A DNA stretch of 64,000 nt from Mangifera indica (taxonomy: Eukaryota > Streptophyta > Magnoliopsida > Sapindales > Anacardiaceae): positions 4,030,001 through 4,094,000 of the forward strand of contig NC_058150.1 in assembly GCF_011075055.1 (NCBI RefSeq), given 5' to 3'. Below are positions 1 through 11,627 of the stretch, in pieces; within the stretch, counting starts at the first letter, position 1, and each line of letters begins with the position of its first letter. The notes beneath the pieces were generated by a model, which had not been told where the DNA came from, ran no database searches, and saw only the letters and a list, made by a program, of their open reading frames with translations. Position numbers and translations under genes: made by a program.

Positions 1-957
1 TTGTGGGAAAGTGATATTATGGTCAAAGTGGGGAAACTTAGAGATTACTGCATGACATCATCAAGCAAATATAAGTTTGAATTTGTGGTAAAGAAAGCTG
101 AGTCCATGGGTAAAAAGGTAACTTTAGAAATTTTTGCCTTGGGTGTTCCTTATAAATTCAGTCCGCTTGATTGGGCAATGAGAAATAAAGAAGTATTTTG
201 TGAATTGGAACATATAGATCCTGATTTCAAATCTATCAATTTTGATTGGGAGGATGCAGCTTTCCTGCACAACATTTGCACACTGTTAATGGATCTGGAA
301 AATCATTTTTGGAAAATGAGATTTTCTGAATTTAAATTGGCAAATGAGTGTTTCCCTTTAGTTTATCAATCATTTTTAAAAATGCGACAATTAAAGAATA
401 CTGAATATCAGTACTTCTGCCTTGTTGCATTACTTTGGAGAGAAATTTTTGATAAACTTTGCAACAACTTAAAGTTGGTATTAGTAATCACAGTGATTCT
501 GGATCCAAGATTTAAACAGGATGATGTACAACATTTCTACAAAGAAATTTATGATGATGAGGCAGACTTGCACTTCAATCAAATCATGGGTGATGTTACA
601 AATATTTACAATGAATATGCAAAGGATGTCAACAATTCTCCACAGCATTCAGATGAGGTTGCTTCTTCAAAATCAGAATTCCGCCGTTATTTGACGGATT
701 CCAAGGTTCCTCCATGTGAAGAGTTTGATATACTGGAGTGGTGGCGTCTTAATTCTTCAACTTATCCAACACTGGCTATGATGGCTTGTGATTTCTTATC
801 CATTTCTTTTGTTTATGCTGACGGTGATGGTATTGATATTACTAATCGTTTGGGGGATAAAGTTTTTAATATTTTTAGCTTTCATTGTTTGGATGCTGAC
901 TTGAAATATGCTATTGCATGTACAAAAGCTTGGTTGACTGAGTTTGAAAGTCTGTAA
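1..957 (+). mobile_element. hAT-superfamily transposase, 3' fragment (RICESLEEPER-like)
   Basis: An open frame enters from the left edge and stops at 955-957; there is no visible start, and the first codon is TTG inside the frame. The product resembles the C-terminal half of plant hAT transposases of the zinc-finger BED/RICESLEEPER type. About residues 70-220 match the RNase-H-like hAT region (DUF4413-like). The end carries the start of the hAT dimerisation domain, with the motif EEFDILEWWRLNSSTYPTLA. After about residue 265 the usual dimerisation tail (SAFSTGGRV-like) is replaced by poorly conserved sequence, which suggests decay or domestication. The BED zinc finger would lie left of the window. 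Terminal inverted repeats and target duplication could not be located. Most likely a dead element fragment; whether the left part is intact is unknown. Confidence 0.75.
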
Positions 958-3366
958 TGAAGTTGTCTAAATAAAAATATATTAGTAGTGTTATACGTAT
1001 ACACTTTAAATACATAATTTAAGTATATAGATGATGTGTTATAATATAATTGAATATTATTTTATTTTTAATTTAAAATTATTAAATTACATAATAACAA
1101 ACATATATGTATTTAAACTGTGCATCAAAATTTTGTACACATAATTTTACTAAAATATATGTTTCATTATTCCTATTTAGTAAATTTCCCTTTCAATAGA
1201 ATAATCACAAAATTAATATTAAAACAAGGGATCAATATTTTATATAAAAAATAAATACATAAAAATTATTTCTTTTAGAAATAAATTAAAATTACTAAAA
1301 GATAAAACACCAGAAAATATTAAAAAATAAGATTAAAAAATATAAGTTAATCACTATAAAAATTGATTTCAGAAAAACAAAGAAGACAGGTCAATTGAAT
1401 CAACTAGTTCAATTTAACTAAATCATAAAAGATATAAGTCAATTCTATTTGCTTCATAATATTTTCATGTAAAGTCTAATATACCTCTTATAGAAAAAAA
1501 TATGAGAAACTATTATATGTGTAGTACAAAAATGCAACCTGATGGTAGGTAAAGAAGTCTCAATTGACGATGAATTAAAGATGAAGAAATTAAATCAAAG
1601 AAGCTTCTCCATATCTGTCGGCGTTTTCCATTAAATCAACTCCAGATGAAGCTTCCATCATGCTATTTGGCTTCGTTTGAAGTTGAATTGACAAAAAACA
1701 AAATCAATTCACGTCGTTTGAAGATGATTCGATGAAGACTTTCTGTCTTTGTGCTTCGTAGCATTAGGGCTTCATTGGGAGTCATCATCAAAGGTAGAGG
1801 GAGAAAGATAGGATGAAAACTGGTCTCAATTGGAGTCTAGCTATCAAAGAAGGAAGGGAAAGAAAGTAAATTCTAGCAAGAAAAAAATACAACTTTTTAA
1901 ACTTTTGAATGAGACAAATTGTTTTTTTAAACTAAAAAGAGAAAATAAATTATAATTTTATTTATTTTAATATTATAATAAAATAATAATTTTATCTTTA
2001 CAACTAATTGAGAAATTTAATAAAAATTAGATAATAAATAAGTATTCAAATTTTTTGAACTCTAAAACTAAATATTTAGAATCGGACTAAACCTTGGGTG
2101 GGAATCAGTCTTTTAGCCTTTATAAAATTGATAAAGCTTGTTTTCCTTTTGAGCTGTTTCTTGAGTCCACTTGATCTCACATTTGACCGTAACTAAAGTT
2201 AAGCGAACGGGAAGGTGCATTGTTCTAGCCTAGGGTATACAGAATGACTGTTTAATCATAATTAACAATTAAAAATGTTAAATGATTTGATTAAGTAAAT
2301 AAATATCTTGCTAGGGCGAGCACCAACCAAGTGTCATTATTTTTTATTTTTCTATCCATTCTTATTTTCTTCGACTTTGCTATCAATTACACATCCTTAC
2401 CATTAAGCTCCTCAACCGACGCCATCATCATCAACATTGGCTCACCTAGGCTACGATGAATAAATTGTTTGAACTTCTTCCAATTTTTAATCAAGAGAGA
2501 AACTTGAGAGAAGGATTCTCTTTACTCAAAAAACATACTCTTTCACAGAGATATTTTTTTAATCTGGGAATTTAGATTTTGTATATGTATATATATAATT
2601 TGTTTAAACAAAATGCTAGTGAATATAAGAATATCTCAGTTTCCGTTCTCAAAACATACACCGAAAGCTTGAAGTCTTATTTTTCTCATCAACATCAAGA
2701 GTCCATTTCCAAATCTGAATTAAGTTTAAAGCCTGAATCTCAATCTGTTCTACAACAGAGGCCTACTTCAACTCTGAAAGTAGAACTTTCTCTTCAACCA
2801 ATATGAATTGCTCCCTCCAATCCAAACCCAAACTATAGTCTCTTCCGAAAAAGAAAAAGCTTCAAAATGGGTTAAAATAAAATAGAGTTAACTTTCATTG
2901 AAGTTTAAATTTCTGGTTTTTGTCACTTTTTCTTGACTGTAATCTATCTTCGTTCTTATTTCAGTTTTTATTAGAGAATCTCTTTCTCATTTAATAAAAA
3001 GTGAATCAAAGACCCGATTTTATAAAATGAATTATCATCTTTAATTCAACCGATGATTTAAAATAATTTAACTAAAATTTTAAAAAATATCTAACTAAAA
3101 TTTCCGCCTTACTTTGGCTAAATCCATGTTTTAAATCTCTAACCAGTCAGCTCTAGTCAAATCTGTGCATCTTTCAATAATTAAACAGAAATTAATGGCC
3201 ACTGGGTATGAATATATATGCTTTATTAATAACAATCCTGCAATACACACAACAATGCAAAATAGAAGGATGATGTTCTTCATCTCCAATAAAACTTTCT
3301 TAATTACATATATACACACAGCATCCCTGTTTCGCCAGCGGTTTGGATGAGCTCTCGGTCACAGAT
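958..3366. other. Gene-poor AT-rich interval
   Basis: This interval separates the hAT fragment from the 3' end of the LysM receptor gene. It contains one copy of the AT-rich dispersed element (about 985-1165). At about 1540-1900 there is a less AT-rich stretch, full of GAAG/CTTC words, that looks like decayed non-coding transposon sequence. Short open frames at 2579-2806 and 3131-3350 have no recognisable domain and no convincing start. No RNA gene was recognised. Confidence 0.5.
985..1165. repeat. AT-rich dispersed element, family A copy 1
   Basis: The copy contains the shared core ATTATTTTATTTTTAATTT followed by AAAATTATTAAATTA, flanked by TGTTATACGTATAC-like and GTACACATAA-like ends. The same core occurs in at least eight other places in this window. 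Ends are approximate. Probably a small non-autonomous DNA element. Confidence 0.5.
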
Positions 3367-5394
3367 TTAAAAATGCTCCTCTTGTGGTGATTCTTCCACT
3401 AGTCTTGACAGCTTATCCACTATCTCTCCTGCTCTTGGCCTCATTGCAGGGTCTTCTTCTACACAAGTTCTAGCGAGGTTTGCCACTGTAACCGCAGCAT
3501 CAAATGAATAATTCTCACCCAATGCGCTATCCATCCAATTCCTCAGCTCATCTGCATTATCTGACTGTAAAATGGTCTTGATTTTCTCTGAAAGCCACAC
3601 GCTTCCTTCATCTTTCTTCTTCGGCCGGCTGATTGGGGTTTGGCCTGATAAAATCTCCAACAAAACTACTCCGAAGGCAAAGATATCGATGCTTGGAGAA
3701 ATTACACGTCCATGGATATACTCAGGAGCCAAATACCCCAAGCTCCAAGAGGCAGGATTTGTTGAGTAAAATTGTGGATTCTCAGTATCATCTTCAACGC
3801 ATTTCGCCATACCGAAATTTCCAACCTTGGCATTGAATTCCTCATCTAAAAAGATGTTCCGGCTCTTTATGTTTCTATGAACATAGCTCGGATTCATTAT
3901 CTGGTGCATATATTGTAATGCCATGGCCACATCAAGGCAGATTTTTAACCTCTGGCTCCATGTCAGGAAACAGAAGCAAGAGGCAATGAATTGATTCTTC
4001 ATTGCTAATCCACCATGAAGCCAGTCCTTCAAGGACCCATTTTTGGCATACTCAAAAACCAGAAACGAATAAGTGCCATCAGTCAAACATATGCCAAGTA
4101 GCCTAATTATGTTGGGATGATGATAAGTTGCATTTTCAAAAAGCTGCATCTCCATCTTTGATATTATTTCTGGTTGCGTGCGTTTTATGGCCAAGTTCTT
4201 TCCACTGAGACGACCATGATAAACAGCCCCCTCTATTTCGTTACTTGGATTGAAATCTTCGGTGGCTCTTCTCAGATCCTCTATACTGTATCTCTCCAGT
4301 AGCATTCTGCGAGTGTCAATGGTTGGCCCATCAATTGTACACTGGGATCCTTCAAATGACATTTTCTTGTTACTGGTAGTACTTATGCTGGCAGTACTGT
4401 GTTGTTGATGATGTTGGTGGTGGTGGTGTTGAAGCTTAGCATCTTCTTCCTTTTGTAGCACTGGATTCTGTTTTTTCTTTTTCAGCAAAATCACAGTAAC
4501 AGCTGCCACTATTGCAATACTACCTCCGACAACGACACCGCTGAGAGCAATATAAGCTCCCAACTTCATCATCTTGGACTTTTTTTTGGGCAGAGCAGTT
4601 GCCGAGATGTTGGTGGTTTCAGGAAAATGTAAATTGGGTTCGCGGGGTTTTGAAAGGGGACCAAGAACAGGCTCACCGTTAAGAGGAATCAAAAGAGAAG
4701 TGAAAGGAATTAGGCTTCCAGGCTTAAAGCTTTCCGATAAAGATTTGTTGTTTGCAGAAATTATGGCGTCTGCAGTGGTGTTGAACTTAATGGCTAAATT
4801 AGAAATAGAATCTCCTTCACTCACCGGATAAGACAACAAAAGTCTCGTCTGTGGGAACTTCTCGGATGGAGAAAGACAAGCACATCTTAATGGAACTTGC
4901 AGGCGAACTTTTTCAGCAAGACCTGACGGTGAGACTCCAGGGTTTTTCTCCTGGATGGCTCTGCAAGTCGTCAAGCCCTCCAGTGATTCAGCAATTTCAT
5001 TGAAGCTCTCACCTTTGACAGTGGTTTTAGTTAAATCAGCCTGAAAGAAACCACCGTTGCATTTACAGTCAATTGGGATCAACAAGGGCTGATCTTTCGG
5101 AAGAAACTCTGTGTCAGCAGAGAACCCATTAGCTTCAGCAATCACAAACCGGTTTAACCCCAGGTAAAAGCTCAAGTTGAAAAGAGAGTAGTAGTAAGAA
5201 TTAGTGCGAAGAATTGCAAAAGTGCCACACTGATCCTGGGAGCCAACTGAATTACAGCGATAGCCTGAAGCATCCGGAGATGTGGAGCCGCAGTGCAGCA
5301 AGTCTTGCCCAAGTGCGGACACAAATGCCCAGATGAAAAAGAGCAAAAATCTGAAGTGGAAGCCACTGATGCGATCTGCCATGCCTATGAACAT
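3367..5394 (-). CDS. LYK2: LysM-domain receptor-like pseudokinase, LYK2-like
   Basis: Single-exon gene, 675 codons. The product has a signal peptide (about residues 5-29, ending near SALGQ), then an ectodomain with paired CxC motifs at 110-112 and 171-173 between three LysM repeats. A transmembrane helix lies at about 278-304, followed by a basic stop-transfer and a His/Gln-rich juxtamembrane stretch at 322-332. The cytoplasmic kinase fold covers about 383-660. This is the layout of plant chitin/Nod-factor co-receptors at the plasma membrane. The ATP-binding lysine (AIK, 404) and APE remain, but the glycine-rich loop is missing, HRD is HRN (506-508) and DFG is NFG (526-528). It should therefore be catalytically dead and signal by partnering an active LysM kinase. 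The second ATG, at 5382, gives a better signal peptide than the first at 5394. LYK2 is favoured over LYK4/5 because an epimerase gene follows, as in Arabidopsis. Confidence 0.88.
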   Translation of the reverse strand: MFIGMADRISGFHFRFLLFFIWAFVSALGQDLLHCGSTSPDASGYRCNSVGSQDQCGTFAILRTNSYYYSLFNLSFYLGLNRFVIAEANGFSADTEFLPKDQPLLIPIDCKCNGGFFQADLTKTTVKGESFNEIAESLEGLTTCRAIQEKNPGVSPSGLAEKVRLQVPLRCACLSPSEKFPQTRLLLSYPVSEGDSISNLAIKFNTTADAIISANNKSLSESFKPGSLIPFTSLLIPLNGEPVLGPLSKPREPNLHFPETTNISATALPKKKSKMMKLGAYIALSGVVVGGSIAIVAAVTVILLKKKKQNPVLQKEEDAKLQHHHHQHHQQHSTASISTTSNKKMSFEGSQCTIDGPTIDTRRMLLERYSIEDLRRATEDFNPSNEIEGAVYHGRLSGKNLAIKRTQPEIISKMEMQLFENATYHHPNIIRLLGICLTDGTYSFLVFEYAKNGSLKDWLHGGLAMKNQFIASCFCFLTWSQRLKICLDVAMALQYMHQIMNPSYVHRNIKSRNIFLDEEFNAKVGNFGMAKCVEDDTENPQFYSTNPASWSLGYLAPEYIHGRVISPSIDIFAFGVVLLEILSGQTPISRPKKKDEGSVWLSEKIKTILQSDNADELRNWMDSALGENYSFDAAVTVANLARTCVEEDPAMRPRAGEIVDKLSRLVEESPQEEHF

Positions 5395-8300
5395 TAGACA
5401 CTGAGTTCAACACATTTAGCAGGAAAATATGAAGAGCTTTTTATGAGTTAAAGAGAGAGTGAATATTTTGGATCCATACAACAAAAAAATGGTCTTATAA
5501 TAAGAGTAGTTTTCAGAGGTGTCGATGGACAAGATTCTTGGGGCTGACAAACTGTGTAGTATATTTGTATAAATTTTTGCCGACTCCAAAATTTTAATGG
5601 CTGGTGGTGATCATAATAATTCATAAGCACCACTCTGAGCTTCTTCTGGGGCTTCAAACCCACCTTTTTTATCCCAAAAAAAAAAAAGGCGGATAAATCC
5701 AAAATCCATGAATCTGTCTTGATTTGACTCTGTTTATTGTCTACCCTCTCTAGATATATTAAGATTAGAGGTGTTGAGGTTCTCTGTATATCTTATGGCC
5801 GCCCGGCTTCAAAATTACATGTATGTGTGCACAATTATTACTTAGATATGTTCATAAATAAACATAGAACAGGAGATTCAGTGGTCCAGACAAAGCATGC
5901 CAACAAAATATACAAGGTATCTTTGTTTGAATAGAGTAAATTAGAATAAAAGGGATTCCATGCATATCCCAGATTTAATTTAATTTAATTTTTTGGCCTG
6001 GTTGACTCCCGTTTTTCTGCAAATTAATTAAGCTCTCAGTTCTTTTTGGGTTTCATTGATGCTTATTGTGTCATTCATGACCAAAATGCTTTCATTGTAA
6101 TTAAAGAGGAGTAGTTAATTGGCTTCTGCAACTCCATGAATGTACAGCTAAGACCTTTGAGAATCGTTATGCACGAACCTCGAAGGATTAAGCATATTCA
6201 TGCATGATGATGTTGAGGTAAACATACATACATACGAACATACATATCATGCATTTCCAAGTCGAAACATATCCAAAATAAAGATAAATGAAGATTTGTA
6301 TGTTTTGTGGCATGTGATGCAGCTGGAAATGGTAATTTGCATGGATTCAAATGATTCAGATGTTGAAAGATATCCAGATACTGATGTGATGAGACGTGGT
6401 TGTAGGATAAAGCTAAGGCAGGAAAGTGAGAGTAGCCATGGATAGGTCAATTTCGCCATGAAAATCCAAAGTTGACAAACAAAACCACCCACCTTCCCGA
6501 AAAGCATCTGCTACCTAAGTAATTGATGCCTGCATCAGATGGGAAATCTTTAATATAAAATTTTAACAAGAGAAAGTGTTAAAAAATCATTGTTTTTAGT
6601 TAAATTAAAAATAATTCAGATCTGTCAATCAGACATTGGACAATCAAGGAACTATCTTCTTTCTTTTTCCAGTTTTACCCAGAAAACAAAAATTCTACTG
6701 CTTTTTACTATGCATAGATGTGAGTGAATAATCTCAGATGCTGTTCCGAATAAGGATCTTTTCATGAAATAAGATCAAGTACCTTAAAAGGATGCAATTA
6801 CCAATGCCACCGAAAGCAAAGGGCTTGAGAGTTGAGAATGAAAATGAATTTGCAAGAGCACGTGAGAACACATGATGACCACTGGTCATTAAGCAGTAAT
6901 AATTATAATTTAATTTACCCACATTTATATAATAAATAAAAGAAAAATATATTTGTTAAATAGACATAGACAGTACAGCTACGAGGACTGGGGAACGTTA
7001 TGCCCTGGTAAGACACAGAAGATTCTTTAATCGGGGATTCAACAAGTTTGCCCCTGAGGCTGAAAATGTTAATTTGGACACATGTATGCGGAAACTAAAG
7101 TTATTTATCTTTTTTAGGTAATAATATATGTGTAAATAAATTATAAGATATTTGATTAGTGATTTTAAAATTAAAAAAAATAATTACATCACCTACTTGT
7201 ACTCATAAGATGTCATTTTAGTTTGTAAAAATAAGTTTATATAATTTTTTTATACATAATCTTATTCTTAAAAAAAGAAAATTAGATTCACCGTAGACAT
7301 TACCAAAAAAGGCAATATCTATCATTTAAAAGGTGTTTGGTTAAGGGTTTATAAAAATTTACTCTGTTAATCTATCTTTTATTACTTACTTTACTTTGTT
7401 TAGTTTATAAAAAATAAAATATTTTCATAATATTCTACAATGATATCATATTTATTTTAAGTATTAAAAAATTACTAGTGTAAGTTTAATTTCATTATAA
7501 TTATATTTTTATTTATTAATTTAAAAAAAAATAATCTCATTTTTAATTACCATAACAAATAACATAAAAAAAATATATCTTAGAAATATTAAACCTGAGG
7601 ATATTTAATAAAATAACATACTAATATTTTTTTTATTACCTCTAATTATTTATACCTACTTATTTTTATCAAATTTTATCAAATATAATAAATTTATATC
7701 TAATAATCTTTAAAATAATTTATCTTCAAAATATTATTCTAATTTTGATAATAAAATATTTTCTAGACCAAAAACCCTTAATTTATTGTCCCTTGAGAAA
7801 ATTAACAAGATCAATGACAAATTGCAGGAAAATATCAGGATCCATCAATTCATGTAATGACATAATTGTATTGTAATACTATCAGATTCGGATCTCAATC
7901 AGAAGATATTTGTCAGTATAGTATTCACAAATGCTGTAGATATTATTGTGCTGCACATGTTGAAAGTTGAAACAAATATACCTCCTGATTGTCTAGATAA
8001 ATATAAATAATCCACATAGTTAGATTTTGTGCATCTGATTTGGATTTTGATCCACCATTTAAATGTAGTCACTACATCAGCACAGTAAACAAATAACATT
8101 CTTCAAACGAAGAAGCTAATTCAGATGTGAGAAATTATTAAGAATGTTATATCAGTATTAACATAATCCAGAGTAATTGGCAGAAATGGGGAAAATCTGC
8201 ACCCAGCCCATGGAGTCATTATATAAATAATTCAGGCATCATGAACAGCACAGGATAAAATAAACTGTTGATGCAATAATTTGCATATGTTGTTAACTGT

Positions 8301-8566
8301 TAACAAATGCACACAACTTTAAAATTAAAATAAGTAGCTACAAATGTCTTATATCATAACATTTACCTGACAACCATGAAGCTACTGAATGATGATGTAG
8401 CTGATGACCCTTGCAAACTCTTATTTTCTGGATGCAAACAAAGCATATCATCTTTATTGAATTTCAAAATCTTGAGACATCGTATCAATTTGATGATACA
8501 GACACTGTAAACATACAACAATAAAATCCACTCATGATTCAGTGGGGTAGCTTGCCCACAAAAACC
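5395..8566. other. Promoter side of LYK2-like gene and intergenic AT-rich DNA
   Basis: The first few hundred bases upstream of 5394 are the likely 5' UTR and promoter of the LysM receptor gene. A TIR element of family B occupies 7331-7780. At 7130-7270 there is AT-rich sequence related to family A. Small open frames at 5737-6507 overlap on both strands and show no domain. Sequence just left of 8566 should hold the 3' UTR of the epimerase gene. Confidence 0.45.
7331..7780. mobile_element. Small TIR element, family B (MITE-like), copy 1
   Basis: The left end reads AAAGGTGTTTGGTTAAGGG. The complement of the right end reads TTAAGGGTTTTTGGTCTAGA, followed by a segment containing ATATTTTATTATCAAAA. 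That segment is shared with the left part of 51933-52418, so the two are members of one family in opposite orientation. About 450 bp, no coding capacity. The target-site duplication is not clear. Probably a non-autonomous DNA transposon. Confidence 0.5.
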
Positions 8567-11500
8567 TCAACTGCTTTTCTGGTTTTCATTAACACTCTTT
8601 CTCATAAGGGATATAACATTAGCTGGTTCAGCAGCTCCAAACACTGAGCTTCCTGCAACAATGCAGTTTGCACCTGCTGAGGCTGCCGCTTCAATGGTTG
8701 AAGGCCCCAAACCACCATCCACCTAATAATGGGCATATTCATACACGTTTCATTCAGCCAGTGGTCATTACAAAACATCATATGAATCATTCTTAAACTT
8801 GCAATCACACAACAAACATAGAAAATAAGGATTTATCATATGAAAACACAGATTGGAATTATACACAACCAAAAAATTATATCGAGACGAAGCCACAGAT
8901 TCATCCCCAAGCAACTTCGTATAAATTAGCAACATTTATATAAATTCTGGATGTTTGCAATTAAGGTTATTACAGGCATTTGTGAACAGCTGAATAACCA
9001 TTCATATTGAATTAAAAATAATGATGAGATACATAAATTGTCAGTTGTAAAGTCTAGATAATGCAATTAAAGATGAACTCACCTCTATATCAAGTGAGGG
9101 GTACTTCTTTCTCAATGTGCGTACCTGGACCATCACACAAGAAAAAAAGGTTATGGCAAACAAGGAGAGACTTAAATAGTACGAACATAACAAAGGAAGA
9201 GATGGAGGAGATGAGAAAGGTAATGCCACCTTATCCATCATCTCTGGCATGAATTTTTGTCCACCAAATCCAGGTTCTACAGTCATCACAAGAACCATTT
9301 CCACAGGACTTTCATCTTCAACCTGTAAGAATTTACAATGATATATTTAATAATAAGGATTACCTTTTACAAATATATATCAAGGAATAAATATGCACAA
9401 TAACCAATTTTCATATAAAAAATAAAGAACTTAATTTCCACCCACACCATTCAATAGCTATCCCAGCAATATAGAATATATGAAAGTTAGAAACAAAAAG
9501 AGAGAGAGAAAGAGAGGGGTAGAAAGAGAAAAGTATACCAGTGGATAAACTTCTTCAATGGGTGTCCCAGGCTTTAATGCCACACCAGGTCTCATGCCCT
9601 TTGACTTGATTTTTTGGACAAGTTCTTGCCAATTATCTACAAAACATCAGGAAAGGCTTTCTAAGATGGATATAGGAATGAATACATATAGAACACAAGA
9701 AGAAAGAAAATTAAATTGAATAATGAAGGCAACATCAACCCCACCTTTGGATACCTCAACATGAAATGTGAAACCTGAAGCGCCAGCTTTACCCATAGGT
9801 TCAACATAATCAAGAGGATTTGTTACCATGAGGTGGCAATCAAGATATGCCCTACAAGAGATTAAAAACAAAAATTCATCTAGAATTCTAGATACGGTAT
9901 TAAACATGCCAAAATTCACTAAGGTTATTGCCTGGAATTTTAAAGTGACAGGTAAAAGATGTTACTTTGTGTGATTTCTCAAGCTTTCAATGACTGGAGC
10001 ACCAATGGTTAGATTTGGGACAAAGTGCCTAAAGATAAAGAAGAAAAACAAATTATCATTATTGGATAGGGGGGAACAAGTCACAAATTATTAACAGAAT
10101 ATGTAAAGCATTTTTCATGTTTTATTCAGCAAAAATCAAAAGCAGCGAAAGAAAGGTCATATGCATTATTGAATTCACAATCCCTCCAAGCTATACAAAA
10201 AAATATGTTGAATTTAAATATTTATGCATTGACAAAACTTATAGCCAGAAGCACATGGAATTATAAGTTTCCAACCAAACATATATCTCTTCTGCAAAAG
10301 AAAGGAAATAAAGAAGGAAAAAAACAAACAGAATACTACCTTAATTTCACATTACTCATTAGTTACAACAATACAACCGAAGAGAATCAAACTATTTCCT
10401 CTACATTTCTTACTTTCAAGACCATATTATAATTTTACACCCCTCTTAACAGAGAAACTCCACCTTAGCAGCTCTCCTTATTGAGAATCAAGATCTTTAC
10501 TGATTCCATAAAATGGAGAACCACCATTCATTCTGATGTGTTTACATATAAACCTTTGAAGAATTCGTAACTGAGCACACCAAACTCTACAACTAATTTA
10601 AAGATAAACTCTCCCTCAAAATAAAACAGAAACCAGGCACAATATTGAATCATAATTTTACAGATTACACAAACGGAATAGTGAAGGTGGACGCACATAC
10701 AAAATCAAGAACCACATTCAATATACAGCTTCCTGATTTACTAACACAGAAAAAATTTTGTCCTTTTATTTTACCACAAAACCAACATACAAAACAACAA
10801 TTTCTTTTTTAACACATAAACAATCTATAAGCAAAGGCCATATCTTGTAAACATATGTAGAAGTCCTTCAAGAAAAAAAAGTTCGCAAGGGAAAAATGAA
10901 CTACAATTACAGGAAATTTGATTGAAATATTGAAGAGGGAGAATATGCGTCAAACCTACCCATCCTGCAAACAAGACATACAAAAAAAATACATTAGTTT
11001 CAGGAGGTCTATGTCCTATAAAATGACTTAAAGTGACTAGTAGCAATCGCAATGTGTATGCAACAGAACATCATCAGAAGCATTAATCTTGACATAGTCA
11101 GCAAATTTTAAACATTAATGACATGTTTGATTGTGTTTCCGAATTCCAGAAATGAGAAGGCAAAACAATTTCTTAGTGTTATCATTTCTGACATCCACTG
11201 AGTTAGCTAGGACTGGAAAACACTATTTTGACAGACAAGAAATAAAATGGAGATTCATAGAATTTGCTTAATTGCAGGATACAACTGAGTCTAACACAAC
11301 AACTAAGGTAAAGACCAAAGACGAATAAACTAAATATTCCAACAATTCCTACCTAACATATTTAGCTCATGCAAAATGTGAGATGAAAACAAGATTTCTT
11401 TTTCAAAATCTAGAGGTGAACTTGAGCTAAATATGTTGCTTATATGAGCAAAACAAGACGAATCAAGTTCATCAATAAAATCAATCTGAAAATAATAGCT

Positions 11501-11627
11501 AGAATACTACCATGATGTCCATGTGGAGCCAGTCAGCCCCGCAATTGAGCATGCGCTCAGCCTCATAAGCCAAATTGGCGAAATCCGATGACAACATAGA
11601 CGGTGCGATTTTCGCGGTGACGGCCAT
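8567..11627 (-). CDS. RPE: Ribulose-phosphate 3-epimerase, cytosolic type (8 exons, 5-nt microexon)
   Basis: Interconverts ribulose 5-phosphate and xylulose 5-phosphate in the oxidative/non-oxidative pentose phosphate pathway. Exons in coding order: 11511-11627, 10960-10964, 9966-10028, 9851-9745, 9636-9539, 9322-9230, 9124-9083, 8722-8567. Together they total 681 nt, giving 226 aa, the usual length of the plant cytosolic enzyme. There is no transit peptide: the protein begins [19 protein letters not shown] directly on the TIM-barrel strand. The metal/catalytic residues fall at the expected positions: His35 and Asp37 (LHMDIMDG), His68 (DCHLMV) and Asp177 (VDGG). The phosphate loop VAGSSVFG is present. 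Exon 2 is only GATGG and supplies the Asp-Gly of MDIMDGHF. All introns are GT-AG. The gene next to the LYK2-like gene matches the Arabidopsis order At3g01840/At3g01850 (from memory). Confidence 0.93.

Noticed and set aside
4574..4831. Plus-strand frame of 85 codons inside the LysM receptor gene
   Set aside because: It is the antisense shadow of a well-supported single-exon gene with clear domains on the minus strand.
5448..6507. Several 60-90 codon frames upstream of the LysM receptor
   Set aside because: They overlap each other on both strands and lack domains; the region is better read as promoter and intergenic DNA.
8520..8610. Alternative C-terminus of the epimerase reading [13 protein letters not shown]
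   Set aside because: This lies in the +1 frame relative to the established reading frame; the in-frame end NENQKSS gives the usual family length of about 226 residues.
9490..9540. GA-rich tract (GAGAGAGAGAAAGAGAG) as a regulatory element
   Set aside because: It lies within an intron of the epimerase gene and is a simple repeat; nothing supports a regulatory role.
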